From positions 1 through 10,988 of the forward strand of contig CAILKC010000761.1 of the NCBI GenBank assembly GCA_903834675.1: DNA of 10,988 nucleotides, read 5' to 3'. This stretch comes from an uncultured Victivallales bacterium (GTDB taxonomy: Bacteria > Verrucomicrobiota > Lentisphaeria > Oligosphaerales > JAFGRS01). Every line of letters starts with the position of its first letter. Within the stretch, counting starts at the first letter, position 1. Below the pieces are notes generated by a model, which searched no databases, had not been told where the DNA came from, and was given only the letters and a program-made list of their open reading frames with translations. A program made the position numbers and the translations under genes. Below, piece by piece: positions 4,712 through 10,988 of this stretch.

Positions 4712-7012
4712 ATGGACATCGCCCGACACCTGGAACGCCATCCGCTCTTCGCTACCTTTACCCTGCAGACGCTGGCCGAAGCCGTTCGGGCCGGCACGCT
4801 GGTCTCATACGAGCCTGGCGACCTCTGTGTCCGCCACGAAGAGGCGGGCGAAATCTTCGGGGTGCTGCTCTCCGGTCGCCTCGAGGCGGTGCGCAACTAC
4901 GCCTCGCCGGAACGCCAGAACCTGGGCTACATCGAAGCCGGCGAGTGCTTTGGCGAGATGTCTCTGTTGACCGGGACCTCGGGGGGAACCGCGGTTGTCG
5001 CCCTGACCCCGGCCCAGGCCGTGGTCTTCCTGCAGGAGGCTATCAGCCCACTGCTGGCCCAGAACCGCGAGTCGGTCCAGTTCCTCACCCGCCTGATCAC
5101 GCGCCGCCTCTCCAAGCCGCAGGAAGGGCCCAAGGCGCCCCGGGCGAAGGCTCAGCGGCTGGCGCTGGGGGCCTTTACGCCGCTGCGGGTACTGGCCCTG
5201 AGTTGTCGGCGCAACGACTTGCGCTACTCGTACTTCGACACCACCTCGGAGCAGGCGTTGGCGCGGGGCGAAGTGAGTGGATTGGGTGCGGCTGGCGACG
5301 AAGGGGTACACACTCACACCAGCGCCCAGGGCGCCTGGCAGCAAGCGGTCAAGGGCCTCGACCATGAAGCGGCGGTGGCGGCTGCGGTGCGGGCTCTCAC
5401 GGCGTCGGCCGGGGGTGTACTGGGTTCAATCGCCGAGCTCTCGGTCGTCGGCCATCGCGTCGTCCATGGCGGCGTGCGGTACAACGGTCCGGCCCTGGTC
5501 GACGCCGAGGTGAAGCAGGAGATTCGCCGCTTGGCGGACCTGGCGCCGCTCGATAACGAGTACAACCTGCGCGGTATCGAGGCGGGCGAGAAACTCCTGC
5601 CCACGGTTCCGCAGGTGGCCGTTTTCGACACCGCATTCCACCTCACCATTCCCCCCGCGGCGCACCGCTATGCTCTGCCGCGCGAATACGCCGACGACCT
5701 CGACCTGCGGCGCTATGGCTTCCACGGCATCTCGCACGAAGGCGCGTCTCGAGCCGCGGCCGCGGCGCTGGGGGCGCCGTTCGAGTCGCTGCGGATCATT
5801 TCGTGCCACCTGGGCCTGGGCGCCTCGCTCAGCGCCATCGATCACGGTCGGGCCGTGGACAACACCATGGGCTTTACGCCCCTGGAGGGCCTGGTCATGT
5901 CGACGCGCTGTGGCGATGTGGATCCCGGGTTGCTGCTGTATCTGTTGCGGCGGGACCAGACGCCGGTGGCGGAGATGACGCGGCGCCTGTTCACCGCCTC
6001 GGGCCTGCTGGGGTTGTCCGGCATCTCCGGCGACGTGCTGGAGATCATGGCGGCGGCCGAGTGCGGCGACCCCCGCGCCATGCTGGCCTTGCAGGTGTTC
6101 TGCCAACGGGCCCGCAAGTACCTGGCCGCTTTCGTCGGGGTCCTGGGCGGGGTCGACGTCGTCGTCTTCACTGGCGGCGTGGGCGAGAATGCCGCCGGGG
6201 CCAGGGCCCGCATCTGTCAGGGCCTGGACTGCATGGGCATTGCCCTCGACGAGGCCCGCAACCGCACCGCCCAGGTCAAACCGGGCGAGGCGGTCGAGGT
6301 TTCGTTGCCGCAGTCACGGGCGCATGTGTTCGTGGTCGGCAGTGACGAGGAGCACACGATCGCCTGCAAGACGGTCCAGGCCCTGTCGCACAAGCGCGTC
6401 ACCGATGTCATCCGCGAGAAGCCGCGCCCCATCCCGATCGGCGTCTCGGCCCATCACCTGCATCTGACCCAGCCTCATGTCGAGGCGCTCTTCGGCCCCG
6501 GGCACACCCTCACCTGGCATGCGGATCTGACCCAGCCGGGACAGTACGCCTGCAAAGAACAGGTCAACCTGATCGGTCCCAAGGGCCGCATCGAGCGCGT
6601 TCGCGTCCTGGGGCCGGTCCGGCCGGAGAGTCAGGTGGAGATTGCCCGCACCGAGGAGTTCAAGCTCGGTATCGATGCCCCCATCCGCCTCTCGGGCGAC
6701 CTGGGGGGAACCCCCGGCATTGTGCTGGAGGGACCGACCGGCCAGGTCAAGCTTGACCACGGTGTCATCTGCGCCATGCGCCATATCCACATGTCGCCCA
6801 CCGACGCCATGGAGTTCGCCCTGCGCGACCATGACGTGGTGCGCATCCGCACCTCGGGCGAGCGCTCCCTGGTGTTCGGCGACGTCGTGGTCCGAGTCCA
6901 CCCGGACTTTCGCCTGGACATGCACATCGATACCGACGAAGCCAACGCGGCGGAGGTCGGCGTCGGTGCGGTGGGCTACGTGGACTCGATTCAGGCGCGC
7001 GCTTCGGGCTGA
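4712..7012 (+). CDS. Cyclic-nucleotide-binding domain - acetate kinase - PduL phosphotransacylase fusion
   Basis: One uninterrupted 766-residue frame carries three complete domains. Residues 1-135 are a CRP-type cyclic-nucleotide-binding fold, with phosphate-cassette sequence GECFGEMSLLTG (77-88). E82 is present, but the usual Arg ten residues later is G92. A basic/Pro linker (136-155) follows. Residues 158-558 are an acetate/propionate kinase of normal length: VGHRVVHGG (246-254, substrate Arg), FDTAFH (305-310), RRYGFHGISH (333-342, catalytic-type His338), STRCGDVDP (397-405, Arg399) and FTGGVGENA (486-494, Glu492). Its N-terminal strand SCRRNDLRY (164-172) departs from the family N-x-GSSSLK motif, and HLGLGAS has Leu for the usual Asn. 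Residues 570-766 are PduL: GVSAHHLHL, DLTQPGQYA, RTEEFKLGI, RHIHMSPTDA and DMHIDTDEANAA, including the metal-binding His residues. Together they would convert acyl-CoA plus Pi to acyl phosphate, then make ATP. It is predicted cytosolic, and no microcompartment shell gene is nearby. Domain identities are firm; catalytic competence of the kinase is uncertain. Confidence 0.9.
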   Translation: MDIARHLERHPLFATFTLQTLAEAVRAGTLVSYEPGDLCVRHEEAGEIFGVLLSGRLEAVRNYASPERQNLGYIEAGECFGEMSLLTGTSGGTAVVALTPAQAVVFLQEAISPLLAQNRESVQFLTRLITRRLSKPQEGPKAPRAKAQRLALGAFTPLRVLALSCRRNDLRYSYFDTTSEQALARGEVSGLGAAGDEGVHTHTSAQGAWQQAVKGLDHEAAVAAAVRALTASAGGVLGSIAELSVVGHRVVHGGVRYNGPALVDAEVKQEIRRLADLAPLDNEYNLRGIEAGEKLLPTVPQVAVFDTAFHLTIPPAAHRYALPREYADDLDLRRYGFHGISHEGASRAAAAALGAPFESLRIISCHLGLGASLSAIDHGRAVDNTMGFTPLEGLVMSTRCGDVDPGLLLYLLRRDQTPVAEMTRRLFTASGLLGLSGISGDVLEIMAAAECGDPRAMLALQVFCQRARKYLAAFVGVLGGVDVVVFTGGVGENAAGARARICQGLDCMGIALDEARNRTAQVKPGEAVEVSLPQSRAHVFVVGSDEEHTIACKTVQALSHKRVTDVIREKPRPIPIGVSAHHLHLTQPHVEALFGPGHTLTWHADLTQPGQYACKEQVNLIGPKGRIERVRVLGPVRPESQVEIARTEEFKLGIDAPIRLSGDLGGTPGIVLEGPTGQVKLDHGVICAMRHIHMSPTDAMEFALRDHDVVRIRTSGERSLVFGDVVVRVHPDFRLDMHIDTDEANAAEVGVGAVGYVDSIQARASG

Positions 7013-7026
7013 GCCGCGCCGCGGTC

Positions 7027-7043
7027 GGCGCGAGTCCGGCGCC
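7027..7043. terminator. Weak hairpin between convergent genes
   Basis: ggcgc (7027-7031) pairs with gcgcc (7039-7043) around a 7-base loop, in the 39-base gap where the fusion gene and the U32 gene end face to face. No T-run follows on either strand, so termination here is only a possibility. Confidence 0.25.
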
Positions 7044-7051
7044 TTCCCGGC

Positions 7052-9571
7052 TCAGTCGAGGCCGACGGCGGGGTCCGGCTCGGTCGTGGTTCGGTCCAGG
7101 CCGTACTGCCAGTTCCCCTCATGGGTCGCTTCGAGACGCTCGCCGCCGCGCACGCGGCTCCAGATGCGGGCCACTTCGTCAGACTCATAGGGTCGCCAGA
7201 TGAACTCGGCGCGCAGACGGCGGGCGCCCATGGCCAGCAGCTCGGGCAGGTGGTGCGACCAGCACAGCGGCAGCGCGTTCACCAGAGTGGTCTGGCCGAG
7301 GTCATTGATGGCCAGAAGACGGTCGGCCCGTTTGGATTCAAGGCGCATGCTGCTGGCGCCGCAGGTATCATGATTGCCGCTGCAGCCACCGCGGGCGCTG
7401 GAGAAGGCGCACACCGCGGAGATGGCCAGCGGCGTATCCTGGTAGACGATGACGCGGGTTCGCGTCGCCACGCTTGCCAGCAGGCCAGCCAGGTTCTCCC
7501 GGCCGTCCTCCGGCGAGCCGGTCACCCAACCAAAGCCCAGTCCCGCCAAGGTGGTAGCGGCGAGCCGGTTGAGCACATAGAGAGGCCAACCGGCCGCCAG
7601 ATCGAGCGGCCCGCTGAGGTCCAGGTAGGAGAGTCCGGCCAGGTTCGACACTTCCCAACGCTGCTGCCCGGCGTCCTGCAAACGCTTGAGGCGCGGCCGC
7701 AGGATGGCGGCCAGCCGGGGCCGGATCACCGCGGGTAACGCCAGGCGCAGGCGGTCCTTGCCGACGCGGGCGGTCAGGGCGGCAATCGCGGGCTCGACCT
7801 CGGCGTCCGTCAGACGATGGAGGTACAGCGTGATCTCGGCCGCCGCCTCGAGCTCGCGGTCGGCCAGGCCCGCCAGGAATTCGGGCCGGTCCACCGCGAT
7901 CTCCCAGGCCACGGGGGGCTCAGTATCCCGCCGGGGGACGGCCCCGCCCGACGCCAGTACCAGCGCCTGAGCAGCATGCTCGCGCAGATGCGCCTCCAGC
8001 GCCTCATCGAGAGCCGTCACCACCCGACGGCGCAGGTCGTTGAAGTCCGCCATGCGCGCAAAGCGGCCCTCCGGGTTCGAGACGACCACAGCCCCGCAGG
8101 CGAAGACGGTGCCGCCGAGCTTCTGAAAAGCCTGCCGGGCGATCTCCAACACCGCCGCGGGATCGCGCGCTGCCTCACCCGGGGCCGCGGCGGGGATTTC
8201 GGCGGTGACGGTCAGCCCGCGCTCCGGGCCCAGCCGTACCGTCGCCGTCGCGGTCCAGGCGCTCGGCAGGCGCGCCACAAGGAAGTCCGTCGGCAGATGC
8301 ATCCCATAGGCTCCCGGACGCGGAACCGACCAGCGATACGAGCGTTTCACCGCCTGCGACGAGCCGCAGTAAACCGTGGCCCCGACCGGCAGGTGCGGAT
8401 GCCGTGGGGGCAATGGCACCGCCACCCGCGTGCCGGGTTTGGCCTCGAAAACGCTGCGCCCATCGGGCTTGCCATGCGCCGGGCAGAGACGAATCTCCTC
8501 GACGCCGAATCCAAAGGGCTTCTCGCGCTCCGGCAGATCCAGTTGCAGCCCATCGAAGCGCTCCAGCGTGCGTTCACGGACGGTGAAGACGAGCCATTCC
8601 GGGTCGCCCTGCAAGACCGTGTCGACAGTGCCCATCGGCGCGCCGCGATGGCCCACCGTAGCCGGGTCCGTCACGCCGCGCTCGCGCGTCGTCTTAACGT
8701 GGAACGGCGTCCACGGCCGACTGAAAACGGTCTTCACATCGTGTTCCAGGCTACGGCGTTCGGCGTCGGTCAAGGTCCCATCCAGGAGGGCGCGGTAGTA
8801 GCGCGTGACCGTGGCCACATACAGCGGGCTCTTCTTGCGCCCCTCGATCTTGAGCGAGTGTACGCCGGCCTGGCGCAACCCCGGCAGGGCCTCGGCCAAA
8901 GCCAGGTCCTTCATCGACATCAGGGCCAGGCTATTCTGCCCATCGTCGACGCGGAACGCATTGCGGCAGAGGTACGAACAGCAGCCGCGGTTACCGCTGA
9001 CTCCGCGCAGGTGCGAACTCAGCAAGCACAGTCCGCTGTAGGCATAGCACAGCGCCCCGTGCAGAAAGACTTCCACCTCGAGATCGGGCAGGGCCGCCAC
9101 CTCGGCGATCTCCGCTACATTCAACTCGCGCGCCAGAACCACACGGCGGAGGCCGAGGCGTCCAAGCTGCGCCGCGCCCGCCGCGCTGTGGATGGCCATC
9201 TGCGTGCTGGCATGCAGGCGCAGGGCGGGAACCTGCTCGCGGGCCAACCGGCAGAGACCGAGATCCTGCACGATCAGGGCGTCGATGGCGGTCAACTCCA
9301 ACTGCGCCAGCAGCTCGGCCACCGCGGGAAGCTCGTGCTCCAGCAGGACCGTGTTAAGGGTGACATAGACCCTGCGGGCCGGGCTGAAAGCGCTGTGGGC
9401 GTAGTCCGCCAACTCGGCGACTTCGCCCAGGTCAAAATTGGCGGCATCGGCCCGGGCACTGAAGCGCTTCAGGCCCAGGTAGACGGCGTCGGCGCCGTGC
9501 TGGAAGGCGGCATAGCCGGCCTCCAAGCTGCCGGCGGGCGCCAGTAATTCAGGCTGTCCAGTGGGTAGCAT
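7052..9571 (-). CDS. U32 peptidase-family protein (DUF3656 type), probable RNA-modification enzyme
   Basis: 839 residues. The N-terminus PELLAPAGSLE (7-17), GADAVYLG (26-33) and LHASTQMAIHS (119-129) are typical of the U32 family (once called collagenase-like proteases). C175-x6-C182-x15-C198-x3-C202 fits the family's iron-sulfur-binding cysteines, followed by SLKIEGR (239-245). Residues about 365-540 correspond to the DUF3656 region. The C-terminal part (640-825) ends with a second cysteine set C721, C730, C737 and the late motif LVNALPL. Characterised U32 members (RlhA, TrhP) install hydroxyl groups on rRNA cytidine or tRNA uridine using prephenate. That role is more likely here than proteolysis, but the target RNA cannot be told. 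The long form (over 800 residues) with DUF3656 is common in other phyla. The start at 9571 is chosen because the family motif begins six residues in; upstream there is only a poorly spaced AAGGTG. Confidence 0.88.
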   Translation of the reverse strand: MLPTGQPELLAPAGSLEAGYAAFQHGADAVYLGLKRFSARADAANFDLGEVAELADYAHSAFSPARRVYVTLNTVLLEHELPAVAELLAQLELTAIDALIVQDLGLCRLAREQVPALRLHASTQMAIHSAAGAAQLGRLGLRRVVLARELNVAEIAEVAALPDLEVEVFLHGALCYAYSGLCLLSSHLRGVSGNRGCCSYLCRNAFRVDDGQNSLALMSMKDLALAEALPGLRQAGVHSLKIEGRKKSPLYVATVTRYYRALLDGTLTDAERRSLEHDVKTVFSRPWTPFHVKTTRERGVTDPATVGHRGAPMGTVDTVLQGDPEWLVFTVRERTLERFDGLQLDLPEREKPFGFGVEEIRLCPAHGKPDGRSVFEAKPGTRVAVPLPPRHPHLPVGATVYCGSSQAVKRSYRWSVPRPGAYGMHLPTDFLVARLPSAWTATATVRLGPERGLTVTAEIPAAAPGEAARDPAAVLEIARQAFQKLGGTVFACGAVVVSNPEGRFARMADFNDLRRRVVTALDEALEAHLREHAAQALVLASGGAVPRRDTEPPVAWEIAVDRPEFLAGLADRELEAAAEITLYLHRLTDAEVEPAIAALTARVGKDRLRLALPAVIRPRLAAILRPRLKRLQDAGQQRWEVSNLAGLSYLDLSGPLDLAAGWPLYVLNRLAATTLAGLGFGWVTGSPEDGRENLAGLLASVATRTRVIVYQDTPLAISAVCAFSSARGGCSGNHDTCGASSMRLESKRADRLLAINDLGQTTLVNALPLCWSHHLPELLAMGARRLRAEFIWRPYESDEVARIWSRVRGGERLEATHEGNWQYGLDRTTTEPDPAVGLD

Positions 9572-9607
9572 GGCGTGTGTTGCGGCACCTTAGTAACAGC
9601 CTCGTGG

Positions 9608-9644
9608 CCGTCTGCGAAACGAGTATGAACTGCCGTGCAGACGG
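9608..9644. promoter_or_regulatory. Inverted repeat, candidate operator
   Basis: ccgtctgc (9608-9615) and gcagacgg (9637-9644) are perfect reverse complements 21 bases apart, just outside the U32 start. A third related copy, gtctgcaaac, lies at 9696-9705 and resembles gtctgcgaaac at 9610-9620. A shared regulator site is possible but unproven. Confidence 0.35.
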
Positions 9645-9707
9645 GGATCCGGGCGGGGTGTTGACGGCAAAGGTAATGTCGTGCGCCGAGCGCCGGTCTG
9701 CAAACCC

Positions 9708-9736
9708 TTGCGGCGAGTCGGGCCGGGCGCTAGATT
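9708..9736 (+). promoter_or_regulatory. Weak sigma70-like promoter candidate for the kinase gene
   Basis: TTGCGG (9708-9713) and TAGATT (9731-9736) have the ideal 17-base spacing, with 3 and 4 of 6 consensus matches. It would start transcription about 70 bases before ATG 9814. Confidence 0.28.
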
Positions 9737-9813
9737 CCAGCCCCGGCGGGCGGCAGGCGGGGGAGCGCCAGAGCTGACCGGGTAGTCGCGGTACTGGCGG
9801 CCTGGAACCACCT

Positions 9814-10848
9814 ATGAGCACAAGCGATCACGTACTGGCCTTGGATAGCGGCGGCAGCAAGACGGTATGCCTGCTGGCCCGCGCGGATGGCGCCGTGCTG
9901 GCCGCGGCCCGCGGGCGCGGCGCGGCGGCCACCACGGAGGTCCCCGGCGCCGCGCTGGAAGCGCTGACGCCCGTGGTCACCGAGGCCCTCCGCGCCCTGC
10001 CGACTGACGGGCGCCTGGTCGGTGTCTACGCCTGCCTGGGCGGCCTGAACCGCGTCGCCGTGAGCACGGCACTGCAACACCTCTGCGGCAGCGCGCCGGT
10101 GGCCGTCGTGAGGGAATCCGCCGGCGAGGTGGTCTACTGCTGTGCGCCGTACTGGGGTTTTGACCTGGCGATCATGGCCGGAACCGGCTCCATCGCCCTG
10201 GGAATCAATGACGCGGGCGAGCGCCGGGTCTGCGGTGGCTGGGGGCCGCTGGTGCATGACCGCGGCAGCGGCTATGACATCGGCAGACAGGCCTTGCAGG
10301 CCCTGGCTGAAACCCTCGACTACCGCGGCCCGGCCACGCTGCTGCTGCCGGCCATCTGCCGGAAGCCGCCGTTTGTCGAGAGCTGGCCGCAGGATGAGCT
10401 TCTCGACCAGGCCCCCGCCGACCTCACCTATGAGCAGCGCCTGGCCCTCAAAGAGGCTATCAAGCAGGCCTACCCGCGCCTGGACCGCAGCACGGTGGCC
10501 GGCTTGTTTCCCGTGGTTGCCGACTGCGCCCGTCGCGGCGATGTCCTGGCCCTCGGCCTCCTGCGCGAGGCCGCCGCGGCCCTGGCCGCCATGGTCTGCG
10601 CTCTGGCGCGCGAGCTGCGGCTGGCGCAGCCCCGTATCGTCGCGCTGGGCGGGGTATTCGCCAGCCGCGAGCCGATGCTCAGCCTGTTCACCGCGGCGAT
10701 GCACGGTTCCTGCCCAGGGGCCGTTGTGACGCCGAGCGACTTCTCGCTCATTCGTGGCGCGGTTGTGGTCGCCTTGCAGCGGGCCGGGCTGCCGGTGGAT
10801 ACGGGGCTTGTCGAGCGCGTGCGGGCCACCGCGGCACGCGTCCTGTAA
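9814..10848 (+). CDS. BadF/BadG/BcrA/BcrD-family kinase, N-acetylglucosamine-kinase-like
   Basis: 344 residues of the ASKHA (actin/hexokinase-like) ATPase fold. Phosphate-1 loop LDSGGSKT (10-17), phosphate-2 loop MAGTGSIALG (121-130), the family signature GGWGPLVHDRGSGYDIGR (141-158), and adenosine-side ALGGVFAS (277-284). The length and the GGWGP...GSGYDIG signature fit N-acetylglucosamine kinases and related sugar kinases rather than benzoyl-CoA reductase activators, which lack a sugar site and have iron-sulfur cysteines. The position usually held by the catalytic Asp (NDA-type strand) reads VRESAG, so E101 may replace it. This suggests altered chemistry or a different base. Likely cytosolic: phosphorylates an amino sugar, perhaps one taken up after extracellular breakdown or cell-wall recycling. 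The substrate is not determined by sequence. It is divergent from the U32 gene. No good ribosome binding site is seen before ATG 9814. Confidence 0.82.
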   Translation: MSTSDHVLALDSGGSKTVCLLARADGAVLAAARGRGAAATTEVPGAALEALTPVVTEALRALPTDGRLVGVYACLGGLNRVAVSTALQHLCGSAPVAVVRESAGEVVYCCAPYWGFDLAIMAGTGSIALGINDAGERRVCGGWGPLVHDRGSGYDIGRQALQALAETLDYRGPATLLLPAICRKPPFVESWPQDELLDQAPADLTYEQRLALKEAIKQAYPRLDRSTVAGLFPVVADCARRGDVLALGLLREAAAALAAMVCALARELRLAQPRIVALGGVFASREPMLSLFTAAMHGSCPGAVVTPSDFSLIRGAVVVALQRAGLPVDTGLVERVRATAARVL

Positions 10849-10880
10849 GAGCGCAGGTCAGCTCCGTAGGGGGTGACGAC

Positions 10881-10899
10881 TCAGGGTTCAGGGTTCAGG
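10881..10899. repeat. Heptamer repeat tcagggt
   Basis: tcagggt is repeated 2.7 times here. The same ggttcagggttc string returns at the right edge (10977-10988), beyond the 16-bp repeat array, so the heptamer flanks that array. Confidence 0.8.
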
Positions 10900-10962
10900 A
10901 AACGGCGAGACGGGGAAACGGCGAGACGGGGAAACGGCGAGTCGGGGAAACGGCGAGACGGC
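10899..10962. repeat. 16-bp direct tandem repeat, four copies
   Basis: The unit gaaacggcgagacggg occurs at 10899-10914 and 10915-10930. A third copy (10931-10946) has one change (gagtcggg) and a fourth (10947-10962) ends in c. Copies touch with no spacers, so this is not CRISPR. It lies just after the kinase gene and is non-coding as far as visible. Confidence 0.92.
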
Positions 10963-10976
10963 GGAGAGACAAACGG

Positions 10977-10988
10977 GGTTCAGGGTTC
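10977..10988. repeat. Right-hand copy of the heptamer repeat, cut by the window edge
   Basis: ggttcagggttc repeats the sequence seen at 10881-10899 and continues out of the window. Confidence 0.7.

Larger units (their letters stand above)
9572..9813. other. Divergent intergenic region with repeats
   Basis: The U32 gene and the kinase gene are transcribed away from each other across 242 bases. The region holds an 8-bp inverted repeat, a repeated gtctgc motif and a weak + strand promoter candidate. No ORF in it has protein character and no RNA gene was recognised. Confidence 0.6.

Noticed and set aside
6390..6420. Hidden boundary between separate kinase and PduL genes
   Set aside because: The frame is continuous with no stop. 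I see no convincing ribosome binding site and start for an independent PduL, and the linker length is normal for a fusion.
7817..9547. 576-codon + strand frame opposite the U32 gene
   Set aside because: The - strand encodes well-conserved U32 motifs over the same span; this frame is rich in Arg, Gln and His without domains.
10899..10962. CRISPR array
   Set aside because: The 16-bp units are contiguous with no spacers and are too short.
1..10988. tRNA, rRNA, transposase, integrase or microcompartment shell genes
   Set aside because: Looked for on both strands by eye; none recognised.

Overview
The window is GC-rich bacterial DNA with tightly packed genes, Shine-Dalgarno sites before several starts and ordinary stop codons. 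Secreted carbohydrate-active proteins, a long U32 protein, a BadF-type sugar kinase and intergenic short tandem and palindromic repeats suggest a free-living, polysaccharide-using bacterium of the Armatimonadota or Planctomycetota kind. This is an impression from protein style; no rRNA or marker gene is present to fix it.

Left part (1-4445): a 60-bp tandem repeat at the edge, then three exported proteins on the + strand. They are a right-handed beta-helix (pectate-lyase-like) protein, a TIM-barrel glycoside-hydrolase-like protein with a C-terminal beta-sandwich, and a ricin-B lectin joined to the tail of an SMP-30/gluconolactonase-type propeller. The last is broken by an apparent one-base frameshift near 4171-4173. 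A very small zinc-ribbon-like ORF lies on the - strand between the first two genes, with a strong ribosome binding site.

Middle (4446-7012): a 266-bp gap holds a REP/BIME-like double palindrome, a probable rho-independent terminator and a further 8-bp-arm hairpin. It is followed by the most striking gene: one 766-codon frame encoding an N-terminal cyclic-nucleotide-binding (CRP-like) domain, a complete but divergent acetate kinase, and a complete PduL-type phosphotransacylase. This would put acyl-CoA to acyl-phosphate to acyl acid plus ATP on one polypeptide with its own sensory domain. The kinase lacks the usual N-terminal phosphate-binding motif and the sensor lacks the usual phosphate-binding arginine, so both functions may be altered.

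Right part (7013-10988): a convergent U32 peptidase-family protein (DUF3656 type, probable RNA-hydroxylation role) on the - strand. Across a 242-bp divergent intergenic region lies a BadF/BcrA/N-acetylglucosamine-kinase-like kinase on the + strand. The window closes in a heptamer repeat and four copies of a 16-bp repeat.

Functionally, the secreted proteins could release sugars, the kinase could phosphorylate an amino sugar, and the fusion enzyme could take substrate-level ATP from the resulting acyl-CoA. This link is inference from proximity only. No bacterial microcompartment shell gene, transposase, tRNA, rRNA or CRISPR array is seen.
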